NCBI GenBank assembly: GCA_947475445.1
Contig: CANJLC010000003.1
Location: forward strand, 158,574 to 222,573
Direction: 5' to 3'
DNA: 64,000 nt
Source: Alphaproteobacteria bacterium
GTDB taxonomy: Bacteria; Pseudomonadota; Alphaproteobacteria; Micropepsales; Micropepsaceae
Below, piece by piece: positions 51,851 to 62,234 of the stretch. The notes under the pieces are model-generated. The model made no database searches. It saw nothing but the letters and a program-made list of their open reading frames with translations, and was not told where the DNA came from. Both the position numbers and the translations under genes were made by a program. Every line of letters starts with the position of its first letter. Within the stretch, counting starts at the first letter, position 1.

Positions 51851-52438
51851 TTACAGCGAACCCTTGGTGGAGGCGACGCCGCCTTCAAGCCGCTCGTCGG
51901 GCGACACGGCTTGGCGCAAGGCGCGCGCCAGACCCTTGAAGCAGGTCTCGACAATATGGTGGCTGTTCTCGGCGTAGAGATTTTCGATATGCAGGCATAC
52001 GTCGGCATTTTGGGCGAAGGCCTGGAACCATTCCTTGAACAGCTCGGTGTCCATCTCGCCCAGCTTGGGCTTGGGAATTTTCACATGCCAGACCAGATAG
52101 GGCCGGTTGGAGACATCGATTGCGACGCGGGTCAGCGCCTCATCCATGGGAATGAGCGCGGAGCCAAAACGGTTGATGCCGGAAAAATCGCCCAGCGCCT
52201 TTTTCACCGCCTGGCCGATCACGATGGCGGTGTCTTCGGTGGTGTGGTGGAAATCGACATGCAGATCGCCGGCGGCGCGGACCTTGAGATCCATCATGGA
52301 ATGGCGGCCGAAGCTTTCCAGCATGTGGTCCAGGAAGCCAATCCCGGTATCGATGTCACAGACCCCCGTCCCGTCCAGGTCGAGGGAGACGGTAATGTCG
52401 GTTTCGCGGGTTTTACGCTCAACGGTGGCGGTACGCAT
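51851..52438 (-). CDS. hisB: HisB, imidazoleglycerol-phosphate dehydratase
   Basis: A 195-residue monofunctional dehydratase of histidine synthesis. [20 protein letters not shown] and [24 protein letters not shown] hold manganese-binding His and Glu residues, and the repeat half is [18 protein letters not shown]. It lacks the HisB phosphatase domain of enterobacteria. It is 24 kb from hisA-hisH. It is divergent from metK; the 158-base gap holds the metK leader. Confidence 0.96.
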   Translation of the reverse strand: MRTATVERKTRETDITVSLDLDGTGVCDIDTGIGFLDHMLESFGRHSMMDLKVRAAGDLHVDFHHTTEDTAIVIGQAVKKALGDFSGINRFGSALIPMDEALTRVAIDVSNRPYLVWHVKIPKPKLGEMDTELFKEWFQAFAQNADVCLHIENLYAENSHHIVETCFKGLARALRQAVSPDERLEGGVASTKGSL

Positions 52439-52472
52439 GGGCTTTCCCCTGATTTTCCCCTGCTATAGCAGT

Positions 52473-52551
52473 CACCGGGCCCAGCGTGAATCCCCGCCGG
52501 TGCGACGGATATGTCAAAATCTGCATATCCCCCTTTGACCCCCGGCAGATT
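52473..52551 (+). promoter_or_regulatory. Structured metK leader, candidate riboswitch-like element
   Basis: A first hairpin pairs CACCGG (52473-52478) with CCGGTG (52497-52502). Then one 18-base strand at 52507-52524 is complementary, in consecutive blocks, to three later segments: GGATAT with ATATCC (52525-52530), GTCAA with TTGAC (52535-52539), and AATCTGC with GCAGATT (52545-52551). The pairings cross each other like pseudoknots. metK leaders of alphaproteobacteria often carry SAM-binding riboswitches, but I do not see the SAM-II signature. A -10-like TATAGC is at 52464-52469. Confidence 0.45.
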
Positions 52552-52596
52552 CCCTGTAAAGGAAGCCACCCAAATACGAGCTCGAGGATCAAAGGC

Positions 52597-53787
52597 ATGG
52601 CGCGGTCTGACTATCTCTTCACTTCCGAAAGCGTTTCCGAGGGTCATCCCGACAAGGTTGCCGACCGCATCTCCGATGAAGTGGTCGACCTGTTTTTCCG
52701 CGAAGGCCCCAAGGAAGGCATGAGCCCCTGGGATATCCGCGCCGCCTGCGAAACCATGTGCACCACCAACCGCGTCATCATCGCGGGCGAAACCCGGGGC
52801 CCCAAATCGGTCGGCCCCAAGGAAGTCGAAGCCGTGGCGCGCGCCGCCATCAAGGATATCGGTTACGAGCAGGAAGGCTTTCACTGGCAGACGGCCCAGG
52901 TCGAAGTGCTGCTGCACGCCCAGTCGGCGCATATCGCCCAGGGCGTTGACGCCAGCGGCAACAAGGATGAAGGCGCGGGCGACCAGGGCATCATGTTCGG
53001 CTATGCCTGCCGCGAGACGCCGGCCCTGATGCCGGCGCCGCTGTTCTACAGCCACAAGATCCTCAAGCTGCTGGCCGATGCGCGCCATGCCGGCAAGGAG
53101 CCGGCCCTGCAGCCGGACGCAAAAAGCCAGGTAACACTGCGTTATGTGAACGGCGTGCCGGTGGAAGCCACCCAGATCGTGCTCTCCACCCAGCACACGC
53201 ATGAAGACCAGACCTCCAATGACATTCGCAAGATCGTCGAGCCTTACATCCGCCAGGCGCTGCCCGCGGCATGGATCAACGACAAGACCATCTGGCACAT
53301 CAATCCCACCGGTTCCTTCGTGATCGGCGGGCCGGACGGCGATTGCGGCCTGACCGGGCGCAAGATCATCGTGGACACGTACGGCGGCGCGGCCCCGCAT
53401 GGCGGCGGCGCGTTCAGCGGCAAGGATTCCACCAAGGTGGATCGCTCGGCCGCCTATGCGGCGCGCTATCTCGCCAAGAACGTGGTGGCGGCCGGTCTTG
53501 CCGACCGCTGCACCATCCAGCTGGCCTATGCCATCGGCGTGGCCGAGCCGCTGTCGGTCTATGTCGACACCCACGGCACCGGCAAGGTGGACGAAGCCAA
53601 GCTGGAGCTGATCCTGCCCCAGTTGATGAACCTGAAGCCGCGCGGCATCCGCCAGCATCTGGACCTCAACAAGCCGATCTTCGCCCGCACCTCGGCCTAT
53701 GGCCATTTTGGCCGCGAGCCCGATGCGCAAGGAGGCTTCTCCTGGGAGAAGACCGACCTGGCCGACAAGATCAAGGCGGCGGTCTAA
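52597..53787 (+). CDS. metK: MetK, S-adenosylmethionine synthetase
   Basis: A 396-residue enzyme that makes SAM from methionine and [25 protein letters not shown] is the N-terminal signature with the methionine/ATP site and metal ligands. [17 protein letters not shown] is the family hexapeptide region, [19 protein letters not shown] is the phosphate-binding GGGAFSGKD motif, and [10 protein letters not shown] is near the end. The ATG at 52597 is preferred, with GAGGA before it; the upstream open frame is non-conserved leader. Confidence 0.97.
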   Translation: MARSDYLFTSESVSEGHPDKVADRISDEVVDLFFREGPKEGMSPWDIRAACETMCTTNRVIIAGETRGPKSVGPKEVEAVARAAIKDIGYEQEGFHWQTAQVEVLLHAQSAHIAQGVDASGNKDEGAGDQGIMFGYACRETPALMPAPLFYSHKILKLLADARHAGKEPALQPDAKSQVTLRYVNGVPVEATQIVLSTQHTHEDQTSNDIRKIVEPYIRQALPAAWINDKTIWHINPTGSFVIGGPDGDCGLTGRKIIVDTYGGAAPHGGGAFSGKDSTKVDRSAAYAARYLAKNVVAAGLADRCTIQLAYAIGVAEPLSVYVDTHGTGKVDEAKLELILPQLMNLKPRGIRQHLDLNKPIFARTSAYGHFGREPDAQGGFSWEKTDLADKIKAAV

Positions 53788-53857
53788 GCCACCTTTCGAC
53801 TGCGCTTTCTTCGCCGTCCCGCTCGCGCGGGGCGGCGAAATGCTGTTTAAGGCCCCG

Positions 53858-54556
53858 ATGTCCGAGACTGACCACCCTGACCGCAATCGCCGCAAGCTTT
53901 ATGGTCGGCGCAAGGGTCCCAAGCTGTCGGACCGCCAGGCGGGCCTGCGCCGAACGCTGTTATCCGAGCTTTCCTTCGATCCCGCCCAGAAGGCACAAAG
54001 CCAGTTCCCGGACAGTGTTCGGGAGTTCTGGCTGGAGGTGGGTTTTGGCGCCGGCGAGCATCTTGTGTGGCAGGCCGAACAGCGTTCGGATGTGGGGCTG
54101 ATCGGCGCCGAGCCCTATGAGATGGGCGTTGCCAAGCTATTGACAAAGCTGGAAGAAAAGCAACTTCCCAACGTCCGCCTGTATGAAGGCGATGGCCGGG
54201 ACATTATCGACAGCCTCCCAGATGCCTCGCTCGGCCGCTTCTTCCTGCTGTTCCCTGATCCCTGGCCCAAGACCCGACATCACAAACGCCGTTTCCTGCA
54301 GATGGCGATGCTCGATCAACTGGCCCGGGTGCTGAAGCCGGGGGCGGAACTTCGCTTCGCCACCGACGACAAATCCTATCTGCCATATGCGCTTGAAAGG
54401 CTGCTGGCCCACCCCAAATTCGAGTGGCTGGCCAAGGGGCCCGGCGACTGGAACAGCCGGCCCGCGGACTGGCCGTCAACCCGTTACGAAACCAAGGCAA
54501 TCAAGGGCCCGCCCGCCTTCCTTCGCTTTGTCCGCACGACTAATGTGACGCCATGA
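53858..54556 (+). CDS. trmB: TrmB, tRNA (guanine-N7-)-methyltransferase
   Basis: A 232-residue enzyme that makes m7G46 in tRNA. EVGFGAGEHLVWQA is SAM motif I, IGAEPYEMGVAKLL follows, and the catalytic and tRNA-binding region is LLFPDPWPKTRHHKRRFLQ. RFATDDKSYLPYALE is also typical. Two ATGs, 53840 and 53858, are in frame; the second is better spaced from TTTAAGG. Its stop overlaps the next start (ATGA). Confidence 0.94.
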   Translation: MSETDHPDRNRRKLYGRRKGPKLSDRQAGLRRTLLSELSFDPAQKAQSQFPDSVREFWLEVGFGAGEHLVWQAEQRSDVGLIGAEPYEMGVAKLLTKLEEKQLPNVRLYEGDGRDIIDSLPDASLGRFFLLFPDPWPKTRHHKRRFLQMAMLDQLARVLKPGAELRFATDDKSYLPYALERLLAHPKFEWLAKGPGDWNSRPADWPSTRYETKAIKGPPAFLRFVRTTNVTP

Positions 54557-54825
54557 GCAAGGACTATCAGCAGCCCCCGCCGGATTTCGGCACCGATATC
54601 GGCGATCTGGGCGTCATCGCCATCGCCCTGGTTTTCCTGGCCGGGATGCTGTTTTTGGTCTTCACCCCGGCACCCCTCAAGGGGTTGGACAAATTCAGCG
54701 AAGCGGCCGACCGCACCCGCGCCCAGGAACTCGCCCGGCAGGAAAAAGTCATCCGCCAGCGCGAAATAGATGCCGCCGTGAAATCGGGCGTCATTACCGT
54801 GGGAATAGCCCCCTCAAAGCCGTAA
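54553..54825 (+). CDS. Small single-span membrane protein of unknown function
   Basis: A 90-residue protein. One membrane segment (GDLGVIAIALVFLAGMLFLVFT, about residues 17-38) is followed by a charged helix (DKFSEAADRTRAQELARQEKVIRQREIDAAVKSG, about residues 46-79), probably a coiled coil. I do not recognise a family. Its start overlaps the trmB stop by four bases, so it is co-translated with trmB. The fold would put the helix in the cytoplasm or periplasm; the charges do not decide. Confidence 0.7.
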   Translation: MSKDYQQPPPDFGTDIGDLGVIAIALVFLAGMLFLVFTPAPLKGLDKFSEAADRTRAQELARQEKVIRQREIDAAVKSGVITVGIAPSKP

Positions 54826-54888
54826 TGGCTTGTATTTAGGCCTTTGCGGGCGTACATAGCGCCCATCCCCAACAACAAGAATGGTTGT

Positions 54889-55479
54889 GTGGCAGTCGAA
54901 AGACCGCCGCGGGGCAAACTCATTGCGTTTCGGAGAGCCGTCATTTTCACTGCCGCGTCCCATCTCGAGCCGGTGTTCGAGCCCGTCATCAAGCAGGCGG
55001 GCTTTGAACTTGTGCGTCTGCGCATCATGGGCGGCGCCTCCCGGACCTTGCAGATCATGGCCGAGCGTCCGGACGGCAGCATGGATGTGGAAGGCTGCAC
55101 CAGCCTCAGCCACGCCCTGCTGGATTTCATCGAGGCGGAAAACCCTGTCGAAGGTGATTTCGAGATTGAAGTCTCATCCCCGGGGATCGACAGGCCGCTC
55201 ACCCGCCTGTCCGACTTCACCCGCTGGAAGGGCCATGAGGCCAAGATTGAACTGAACGCGCCCATCGCCACCGGCACGGGCGAGCGCGAACGCAAGCGCT
55301 TCAAGGGCCGCCTCGAAGGCCTGGAGGGCAATGACGTCGTCATCACCTTCGACAACACGCGCACCCAGTTTCCCTTCGCTTCCATCCTGGAAGCAAAACT
55401 CGTTCTTACCGACAAATTGATTCAGGAAGACCTGAAGGCGAAGAAAAACGCCCCGGTCAAAAACCAGGAGAATGCATAA
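54889..55479 (+). CDS. rimP: RimP, ribosome maturation factor for 30S subunits
   Basis: About 196 residues. HLEPVFEPVIKQAGFELVRLRIMGGASRTLQIMAERPDGSMDVEGCTSLSHALLDFIE (about residues 25-82) is the RimP N-domain, and VSSPGIDRPLTRLSDFTRW the conserved loop. It binds nascent 30S particles. The start is unclear. No ATG precedes the conserved domain; GTG at 54889 is the nearest usable start, and a TTG at 54844 also extends the frame. Its TAA overlaps the nusA ATG by one base. It opens the rimP-nusA-infB operon. Confidence 0.9.
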   Translation: MAVERPPRGKLIAFRRAVIFTAASHLEPVFEPVIKQAGFELVRLRIMGGASRTLQIMAERPDGSMDVEGCTSLSHALLDFIEAENPVEGDFEIEVSSPGIDRPLTRLSDFTRWKGHEAKIELNAPIATGTGERERKRFKGRLEGLEGNDVVITFDNTRTQFPFASILEAKLVLTDKLIQEDLKAKKNAPVKNQENA

Positions 55480-57092
55480 TGGCTAGCGCAATTGCCGCAA
55501 ACCGGCTTGAACTTTTGCAGATCGCGGACGCCGTCGCGCGCGACAAGTCCATCGACAAGCAGGTTGTCCTCACCGCCATGGAAGAGGCCATGCAGCGCGC
55601 CGCAAAGGCCCATTACGGCACCGAGAATGACATCAAGGTCGATATCGACCCCAAGACGGGCGAGACCCATGTCTCGCGCTACCTGCATGTCGTTGAGCTG
55701 GTGGAAAACGACAAGACCGAGATTTCACTGGCCGACGCGCGCAAGCGCAATCCCGACGCCCAGATCGGCGACATCATTGCCGAAACCCTGCCGCCGGTGG
55801 ATTTCAACCGCATCAATGCGCAGAACGCCAAGCAGGTGATCGTGCAGAAAGTGCGCGATGCCGAGCGCGAGCGCCAGTATGACGAATACAAGGACCGCAT
55901 CGGCGAAGTGGTGCATGGCGTGGTCAAGCGTTCCGAATTCGGCTCGGTGGTGGTCGATTTGGGCAAGGCGGAAGGCGTCGTGCGCCGTGACGAGATGATC
56001 CCGCGCGAGAGCTTCCGCGCCGGCGACCGTATCCGCGCCTATATCTATGACGTGCGCCGCGAGACCCGCGGGCCGCAGATTTTCCTGTCGCGCAGCCATC
56101 CCCAGTTCATGGTGCGCCTGTTCGCCCAGGAAGTGCCGGAAATCTATGATGGCGTGATCGAGATCCGCGCCGTGGCCCGCGATCCGGGTTCGCGCGCCAA
56201 GATCGCCGTTATCTCCAAGGATTCCAGCATCGATCCGGTCGGCGCCTGCGTTGGCATGCGCGGCGTGCGCGTGCAGGCGGTGGTGCAGGAACTGCAGGGC
56301 GAGCGCATCGACATTATTCCGTGGTCCAACGAAGCGGCCACCTTCATCGTCAACGCGCTGGCCCCGGCCGAAGTCACCAAGGTGGTGCTGGACGAAGACA
56401 CCCACCGCGTTGAAGTGGTGGTGCCGGACGAGCAGCTGTCGCTGGGCATTGGCCGCCGCGGCCAGAATGTGCGCCTGGCCTCGCAGCTGACCGGCTGGCA
56501 GATCGACATTTTGACCGAGGCGGAAGAATCCGAACGCCGCCAGAAGGAATTCGCCACCCGCACCGCTTTGTTCATGGAATCGCTCGATGTCGACGAGACC
56601 GTGGCCCAGCTTTTGGCCTCGGAAGGCTTTGCCTCCATCGAGGACGTCGCCTATGTCGATGCCGGCGAGCTGGCGCAGATCGAGGCCTTTGACGAAGATA
56701 CCGCCAACGAACTGCAGAACCGCGCCATCGAATTCATCGAGGCGCGCAATGCCGCCCTTGATGACAAGCGCAAGGAACTGGGCGTTGAAGACGCCGTGCT
56801 GGAAGTGGAAGGCGTGACCGCCGCCATGGCGGTGTCGCTGGGCGAAGGCGGCATTAAGTCGCTCGACGACCTGGCCGGCTCCACCACCGACGACCTGCTG
56901 GGCTATTATGAGACCTCCAAGGAAAAAGAACGCGTCCGCGTGCCCGGCGCCCTGGAAGGCTTCAATCTTTCCTCCGACGACATCAACGCCATCATCATGA
57001 AGGCGCGCGTGAAGATGGGCTGGATCGAGGCAGAGCCGGAAGCGGCGGAAGAAGTTCTCGAGGACGCGCCGGAAGAGGGTGCCGAATCCTGA
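55479..57092 (+). CDS. nusA: NusA, transcription elongation and termination factor
   Basis: A 537-residue RNA polymerase-binding protein. The N-terminal domain contacts polymerase. The S1 domain includes [22 protein letters not shown], and KH domains include [30 protein letters not shown] and [25 protein letters not shown]. The C-terminal acidic repeats ([28 protein letters not shown] and a second helix-hairpin-helix part) bind partners. The acidic tail is long. It overlaps ylxR by one base. Confidence 0.97.
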   Translation: MASAIAANRLELLQIADAVARDKSIDKQVVLTAMEEAMQRAAKAHYGTENDIKVDIDPKTGETHVSRYLHVVELVENDKTEISLADARKRNPDAQIGDIIAETLPPVDFNRINAQNAKQVIVQKVRDAERERQYDEYKDRIGEVVHGVVKRSEFGSVVVDLGKAEGVVRRDEMIPRESFRAGDRIRAYIYDVRRETRGPQIFLSRSHPQFMVRLFAQEVPEIYDGVIEIRAVARDPGSRAKIAVISKDSSIDPVGACVGMRGVRVQAVVQELQGERIDIIPWSNEAATFIVNALAPAEVTKVVLDEDTHRVEVVVPDEQLSLGIGRRGQNVRLASQLTGWQIDILTEAEESERRQKEFATRTALFMESLDVDETVAQLLASEGFASIEDVAYVDAGELAQIEAFDEDTANELQNRAIEFIEARNAALDDKRKELGVEDAVLEVEGVTAAMAVSLGEGGIKSLDDLAGSTTDDLLGYYETSKEKERVRVPGALEGFNLSSDDINAIIMKARVKMGWIEAEPEAAEEVLEDAPEEGAES

Positions 57093-57757
57093 TGACGGCA
57101 GCGGCGACCATCCTGGACGAGGACGATTACGATGAGCGCCAGCGGCGCGATATCGTGACGGGCGAAATCATGCCCGAGCATCGTCTTGTCCGTTTTGTCG
57201 CTGCGCCGGACGGAACTGTCGTGCCCGATGTTGCGGCCAAGCTGCCGGGACGCGGCATCTGGGTGGAAGCCACGAGCAAGGCCATCGGCATCGCGGTCGA
57301 GAAAAAACTGTTTGCCCGCGCCGCCAAGGCCAATGTTTCCGCCACCAGCGACCTGGCCGAGCGCACGGAAAAGGCGCTGGTGTCGCGCATGCTGGGCGAT
57401 CTGGGACTGGCGCGCCGTTCCGGCGCTCTCGTTCTGGGCTTTGACAATGTGTTGCGTGCCCTGGACGGACCCAAGCAGCCGCCTTCGCTGCTGATCGAGG
57501 CCATGGATGGCGCCGCTGACGGCAAGCGCAAACTGTACAATGCCGCGCATGCGCGGGACCTGAAGCCCGTGGTGGTGGAATGCCTCTCAAGCGCCGAATT
57601 GGGCTTGGCGCTGGGGCGCGAGAATGTGATACATGCGGCCGTCCAACCCGGCGGTCTGGCCGAACGTCTGACCCTTGATGCGCAGCGCCTGATGGCGCTT
57701 CGTCCCCGGAACGAAAGCCCGCGAGCAGACGCGAGCAAAACGAAAGTTAAGCAATGA
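57092..57757 (+). CDS. YlxR (DUF448) - L7Ae-like RNA-binding protein
   Basis: A 221-residue protein with two domains. The N-terminal YlxR domain spans about residues 15-95; [43 protein letters not shown] is its core, where the family usually has RxCIVT and here Cys is replaced by Asp. The C-terminal L7Ae/L30e-like domain includes [16 protein letters not shown] and [32 protein letters not shown] sequence. The fusion is common in alphaproteobacteria. Its place between nusA and infB is conserved. The precise role is unknown; RNA binding is expected. Confidence 0.88.
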   Translation: MTAAATILDEDDYDERQRRDIVTGEIMPEHRLVRFVAAPDGTVVPDVAAKLPGRGIWVEATSKAIGIAVEKKLFARAAKANVSATSDLAERTEKALVSRMLGDLGLARRSGALVLGFDNVLRALDGPKQPPSLLIEAMDGAADGKRKLYNAAHARDLKPVVVECLSSAELGLALGRENVIHAAVQPGGLAERLTLDAQRLMALRPRNESPRADASKTKVKQ

Positions 57758-60288
57758 GCGATGCCGACGAAACCAAGCGTCCCAAGACGCTGTCGCTGAA
57801 AAAGACGGAGACCTCCACCGTCAAGCAAAGCTTCAGCCATGGCCGCACCAAGGCGGTCGTGGTCGAGAAGAAGCGCACCCTGGGCGCACCGGTGCCTGCC
57901 GCCAAGGCGCCCGCGGAAAAGCCCGCCGCTGCGCCGGCTGAAAAGCCCGTGGTTGCCGCGCCCGCAAAAGTCGCGCCTGTCGCCAAGGCCGCGCCCACCC
58001 GCGGCGTGGTGCTGCGCCAATTGTCGGACGAGGAAAAATCCCGCCGCGCTGCCGCGCTGGCCGACGCCAAGGTTTCCGACAGCGAAGCGCGCAAGATGGC
58101 GGAAGTCGACGCCCGCCGCAGGGCCGCCGAGGAAGAAACCCTCAAGATTGAGCGCGCCGCCGCCGAAAAGCGCAAAATCGAGGAAGAAGCCCGCAAGCTG
58201 GCGGAAGCTGAAACGCGCCGTCATGCCGAAGCCGAAGCCGCGCGCCGCACCGCCGCCGCCCCCGGCACGGCCCTGCCCGGCGAAGTTGCCCGCCGCCGTC
58301 CGGCCCAGGAAGAGGAAGAAGAGACCGCCACCAAGAAAATCGGCGGCAAGATGGTGCCGGTCAAGGCGCCCACGCCCAAGAAAGTGGGCGAAGGCGAGCG
58401 CCGCAAGGGCAAGCTCACCGTCACCCGCGCCCTGGAAGGCGACGATGAACGCATGCGTTCGGTGGCCGCCTACAAGCGCCATCTGCAGCGCGTCAACAAA
58501 TCCCACCAGCAGCAGCCCGCCGGTCCGGCCGGCCCGCGCGACATCATTGTTCCCGAGACCATCACGGTTTCGGATCTCGCCAACCGCATGGCACGCCGCG
58601 CCGTGGACGTGATCAAGGTGCTGATGAAGAACGGCATGATGGCCACGCCCAATGACGTGATCGATGCCGATACCGCCGAACTGGTGGCCGCCGAATATGG
58701 CCATACCGTCAAGCGTGTCGCCGAAAGCGACGTGCTGGAAGGCCTTACCGGCGCCGCCGACGAAGCCGGCACGCTGGTTTCGCGCGCCCCTGTTGTGACC
58801 GTGATGGGCCATGTCGACCATGGCAAGACCTCGCTGCTTGACGCCCTGCGCAAGACCGATGTGGTCGCGGGCGAAGCCGGCGGCATCACCCAGCATATCG
58901 GCGCCTATCAGGTTCAGCTCAAGTCCGGCCAGAAGATCACCTTCCTCGACACGCCGGGCCATGCCGCCTTTACCGCCATGCGCGGACGCGGCGCCAAGGT
59001 CACCGATCTTGTCATTCTGGTTGTCGCCGCCGATGACGGCGTGATGCCCCAGACGGTGGAAGCCATCTCGCATGCCCGCGCCGCGGGCGTGCCCATGATC
59101 GTGGCCATCAACAAGGTCGACAAGGGCGATTCCAATCCCACCCGCGTCAAGACCGAATTGCTGCAATATGAAATCCAGGTCGAAGACATGGGCGGCCAGA
59201 CCCAGGCTGTTGAAGTTTCCGCCACCAAGGGCATTGGCCTCGACAAGCTGGAAGAAGCCATCCTGCTGCAGGCCGAAATCCTGGACCTGAAAGCCAATCC
59301 TGCCCGTCCCGCCGAAGGCGCGGTGATCGAGGCCAAGCTCGACAAGGGCCGCGGTCCCGTCGCCACCGTGCTGGTGCAGCGCGGAACGCTGAAGGTTGGC
59401 GACATTGTTGTGGCCGGTTCCGAATGGGGCCGTGTCCGCCTGCTGCAGAATGATCGCGGCGAAACCGTGAAAGAAGCCGGCCCCTCCACGCCCATCGAAG
59501 TCTTGGGCCTCTCGGCGGCGCCGGAAGCCGGCGATGAAATGGTGGTGGTGGAGAACGAAGCGCGCGCCCGCGAAGTGGCGGAATATCGCGGCCGCAAGCG
59601 CCGCGAAGCGCGCCAGGCATCTTCCTCGCGCCAGACGCTGGACCAGTTGCTCAAGACCCGCGAAGCCGGCGAAAAGCGCCTGCTGCCGCTGGTGCTGAAG
59701 GCGGACGTGCAGGGTTCTGCCGAAGCCATCCAGGGCGCGCTGGCCAAGCTGGGCACCGACGAAGTGGGCGCGCAGATCCTGCAGTCCGGCGTTGGCGGCA
59801 TCACCGAAAGCGACGTCATCCTGGCGCATGCTTCGGGTGCGGCCGTGATCGGCTTTAACGTGCGCGCCAACAACCAAGCGCGCGAACGCGCCAAGCGCGA
59901 TGGCGTGGATATCCGCTATTACAACATCATTTATAACGTCGTGGATGACGTGAAGGGCGCGCTGTCGGGCCTGCTGACGCCGGAAACGCGCGAGAAATTC
60001 CTCGGCAATGCGGAAATCCTGGAAGTCTTCACCATCACCAAGGTCGGCAAGGTCGCCGGCTGCCGTGTCACCGAAGGCGTTGTGCGCCGCGGCGCCAAGG
60101 TGCGCCTGATCCGCGACAATGTCGTGATCCATGAAGGCGAACTCTCGACCCTCAAGCGCTTCAAGGATGAAGTGAAGGAAGTCCAGGGCGGCCAGGAATG
60201 CGGCATGGCCTTCGCCAATTACCAGGACATGCAGAAGGGCGACGTCATCGAATGTTTCGATGTCGAAACCATCCAGCGCGCCCTATAA
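57754..60288 (+). CDS. infB: Translation initiation factor IF-2
   Basis: An 844-residue GTPase that brings fMet-tRNA to the 30S subunit. The first about 275 residues are Ala/Lys/Glu-rich and repetitive, with a long charged helix that is common in alphaproteobacteria. [47 protein letters not shown] is the IF2-N domain. The G domain has [15 protein letters not shown] (G1), [12 protein letters not shown] (G2), [20 protein letters not shown] (G3) and NKVDK (G4). The C-terminal domains end in [25 protein letters not shown]. Its start overlaps the YlxR stop by four bases. Confidence 0.97.
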   Translation: MSDADETKRPKTLSLKKTETSTVKQSFSHGRTKAVVVEKKRTLGAPVPAAKAPAEKPAAAPAEKPVVAAPAKVAPVAKAAPTRGVVLRQLSDEEKSRRAAALADAKVSDSEARKMAEVDARRRAAEEETLKIERAAAEKRKIEEEARKLAEAETRRHAEAEAARRTAAAPGTALPGEVARRRPAQEEEEETATKKIGGKMVPVKAPTPKKVGEGERRKGKLTVTRALEGDDERMRSVAAYKRHLQRVNKSHQQQPAGPAGPRDIIVPETITVSDLANRMARRAVDVIKVLMKNGMMATPNDVIDADTAELVAAEYGHTVKRVAESDVLEGLTGAADEAGTLVSRAPVVTVMGHVDHGKTSLLDALRKTDVVAGEAGGITQHIGAYQVQLKSGQKITFLDTPGHAAFTAMRGRGAKVTDLVILVVAADDGVMPQTVEAISHARAAGVPMIVAINKVDKGDSNPTRVKTELLQYEIQVEDMGGQTQAVEVSATKGIGLDKLEEAILLQAEILDLKANPARPAEGAVIEAKLDKGRGPVATVLVQRGTLKVGDIVVAGSEWGRVRLLQNDRGETVKEAGPSTPIEVLGLSAAPEAGDEMVVVENEARAREVAEYRGRKRREARQASSSRQTLDQLLKTREAGEKRLLPLVLKADVQGSAEAIQGALAKLGTDEVGAQILQSGVGGITESDVILAHASGAAVIGFNVRANNQARERAKRDGVDIRYYNIIYNVVDDVKGALSGLLTPETREKFLGNAEILEVFTITKVGKVAGCRVTEGVVRRGAKVRLIRDNVVIHEGELSTLKRFKDEVKEVQGGQECGMAFANYQDMQKGDVIECFDVETIQRAL

Positions 60289-60351
60289 GCACCCAAGTCA
60301 GGTCCAACTCCTGAATTCCTGCTCTATGCGGGAATAGCAAAAGAGTTCTTC

Positions 60352-60825
60352 ATGTCACGCAATCGTCCGCCCCGCGGCGGCAGCCGTTCCAGCGCAATCG
60401 GCCGCAGCCGTCCCGGCCGCGATGCCGGTCCCTCCCAGCGCATGCTGCGGGTGGGCGAAATGCTGCGTCATGCCTTGGCGCAGATATTGGCGCGCAACGA
60501 TATCGCCGATCCGCATCTGGCAGGCGTGTCTGTCACCATCACCCAGGTCAAGCCGTCGCCCGACATGCGCTATGCCACCGTTTATTGCGAACCCTTGGGG
60601 GGGCAGAACGCCAAGGAAATCGTGGCGGCGCTGAACCGCCACAAGGGATTTCTGCGCGGCGAGCTGGGCCCCATGATCGCCATCAAATTCACCCCTGACC
60701 TGCGCTTTGTCGAAGACGAGTCTTTTGCCGAGGCGCAGAAGATCGAGACCATTCTCAAATCCGAACGTGTCAGCCGCGACCTTGCTGCCTCCGACGAAGG
60801 CGAGCAGGACGACGACATTGGCTAA
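60352..60825 (+). CDS. rbfA: RbfA, ribosome-binding factor A
   Basis: A 157-residue 16S rRNA maturation factor that assists folding of helix 1 and cold adaptation. QRMLRVGEMLRHALAQILARNDI opens the KH-like fold, and VSVTITQVKPSPDMRYATVYCEPLGG follows. The N-terminus is Arg/Gly-rich and the C-terminus acidic. The gap to infB is 63 bases. Its last eight bases overlap truB. Confidence 0.94.
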   Translation: MSRNRPPRGGSRSSAIGRSRPGRDAGPSQRMLRVGEMLRHALAQILARNDIADPHLAGVSVTITQVKPSPDMRYATVYCEPLGGQNAKEIVAALNRHKGFLRGELGPMIAIKFTPDLRFVEDESFAEAQKIETILKSERVSRDLAASDEGEQDDDIG

Positions 60826-61759
60826 GAAGAAAAAAGGCAACCCGGTTCATGGCTGGGTGATCCTGGACAAGCCCATCGGCATGACCTCGACCCAGGCGGT
60901 AGGCGCGGTGCGCCGCATCTTCGACGCCCAGAAGGCCGGCCATGCCGGCACCCTCGATCCCATGGCCACCGGCATTCTGGCCATCGCGCTGGGGGAGGCG
61001 ACCAAGACCGTGCCTTTCGTGCAGGACGCCCCCAAGATTTACCGCTTCACCGCCAGCTGGGGTGAGGCGCGCGATACCGACGATACCGAAGGCAAGGTCA
61101 CGGCCACTTCCGAAGTCCGCCCGACGCAGGCTGAGATTCTGGCCATGCTGCCGCGCTTCACCGGCCCCTTGTCCCAGGTCCCCCCGGCCTATTCGGCCAT
61201 CAAGGTGGACGGGGAAAGGGCCTATGACCTGGCCCGGGATGGGGAAGAGGTCACCCTCCAGCCCCGCTTGGTGCAGGTTTACGAAGCCCGGCTTCTGGGG
61301 GCGGAAAAAGACTCGGCCGAGTTCGAAATCCTTTGTGGCAAAGGCACTTACGTCAGGTCCTGGGTGCGCGATATCGCCCTGGCCCTGGGTACGTTGGGGC
61401 ATGTTTGCGCCCTGCGCCGGACCCGCCTGGGCCACTTCAGCGAAAAAGAGGCCACGCCACTGGATCAGCTGACCCCTTTTATGCATAGTCCCGCCGCTTT
61501 TGCGTATTTAAAGCCCCTTTCAACCGCGCTGGACGGCATCCCGGCGCTGGCTGTAACGGGCAGCGATACGGTCCGGATCAGGTCCGGCAACCCCATCCTC
61601 ATCCGCGCGAATTTGTTCGCCAGGCTGAAAGACGGATTTGCCGGCGATGACGGGCTCACGGGCCAGACCGTCTTCCTCAAGGATGAAGCGGACGCGCCGG
61701 TGGCATTGGCCCAGATCGCCGAAGGCGAGCTGCGCCCTTTCCGTGTTTTCCAACTTTAA
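60818..61759 (+). CDS. truB: TruB, tRNA pseudouridine-55 synthase
   Basis: A 313-residue enzyme that makes psi55 in the tRNA T loop. [43 protein letters not shown] (about residues 9-51) is the signature with the catalytic Asp in [30 protein letters not shown] and [19 protein letters not shown] follow. The C-terminal PUA domain includes [10 protein letters not shown]. The start is a TTG at 60818 inside the end of rbfA. The N-terminus is Lys-rich (KKKKGNPV). Confidence 0.95.
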   Translation: MAKKKKGNPVHGWVILDKPIGMTSTQAVGAVRRIFDAQKAGHAGTLDPMATGILAIALGEATKTVPFVQDAPKIYRFTASWGEARDTDDTEGKVTATSEVRPTQAEILAMLPRFTGPLSQVPPAYSAIKVDGERAYDLARDGEEVTLQPRLVQVYEARLLGAEKDSAEFEILCGKGTYVRSWVRDIALALGTLGHVCALRRTRLGHFSEKEATPLDQLTPFMHSPAAFAYLKPLSTALDGIPALAVTGSDTVRIRSGNPILIRANLFARLKDGFAGDDGLTGQTVFLKDEADAPVALAQIAEGELRPFRVFQL

Positions 61760-61772
61760 GGACCGATGGCCG

Positions 61773-62039
61773 ATGATTACCCCTGAACGCAAAAAAGAAG
61801 TTATCGCCGAATATGCGACCAAGAAGGGCGACACCGGTTCTCCGGAAGTCCAGGTCGCCATTCTCTCCGAGCGCATCACCAACCTCACCGAGCATTTCAA
61901 GACGCACGCGAAGGACAATCATTCGCGCCGCGGCATGATCCGCATGGTGTCCGAGCGCCGCAGCCTCCTGGACTATGTCAAGAAGTCCGACGTCAAGCGC
62001 TATGAGTCGATCATCGCGCGCCTTGGTCTGCGCCGCTGA
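61773..62039 (+). CDS. rpsO: Ribosomal protein S15
   Basis: An 88-residue 30S protein. [68 protein letters not shown] (about residues 21-88) is the whole S15 signature. AAGGA is ten bases before the ATG at 61773. A strong terminator follows, and pnp comes next, the usual rpsO-pnp order, in which S15 in E. coli also represses its own translation. Confidence 0.98.
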   Translation: MITPERKKEVIAEYATKKGDTGSPEVQVAILSERITNLTEHFKTHAKDNHSRRGMIRMVSERRSLLDYVKKSDVKRYESIIARLGLRR

Positions 62040-62059
62040 GTTCGTATCAAACAGAATTG

Positions 62060-62095
62060 ACACAGGTCGGCGTCAAGACGCCGGCCTGTGTTTTT
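62060..62095 (+). terminator. Intrinsic terminator after rpsO
   Basis: Arms ACACAGGTCGGCGTC (62060-62074) and GACGCCGGCCTGTGT (62077-62091) pair with one G-T step around AA and run into TTTTT. A textbook terminator, so pnp needs readthrough or its own promoter in the 139-base gap that follows. Confidence 0.93.
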
Positions 62096-62126
62096 GCTTT
62101 TGCGGGGGATGAGCTTCCGCAAGGGC

Positions 62127-62145
62127 TGATCCCATAGGGGGATCA
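62127..62145 (+). promoter_or_regulatory. Hairpin in the pnp leader
   Basis: TGATCCC and GGGATCA arms surround a short loop in the 139-base rpsO-pnp gap. In E. coli a pnp leader hairpin is cut by RNase III for autoregulation. I cannot tell whether this stem has that role; no other clear sites are visible in the gap. Confidence 0.4.
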
Positions 62146-62234
62146 TAGGAGCGTCCGCGCGAGCGGGAGCGACCAACAATAAGATGGCCGTGACGCATAT
62201 GGCGCACGCGCTTTGACCGAAAGAAAAACCAAAA

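Noticed and set aside
52439..52596. SAM-II riboswitch before metK
   Set aside because: I could not find the conserved SAM-II sequence blocks, only pseudoknot-like complementarity. It is listed as a candidate structure, not as SAM-II.
57127..60132. Very long open frame on the minus strand opposite nusA's neighbour ylxR and infB (about 1000 codons)
   Set aside because: It lies antisense to infB and ylxR, its sequence is low-complexity His/Gly/Arg-rich, and it matches no family. High GC content in alphaproteobacteria gives long antisense frames.
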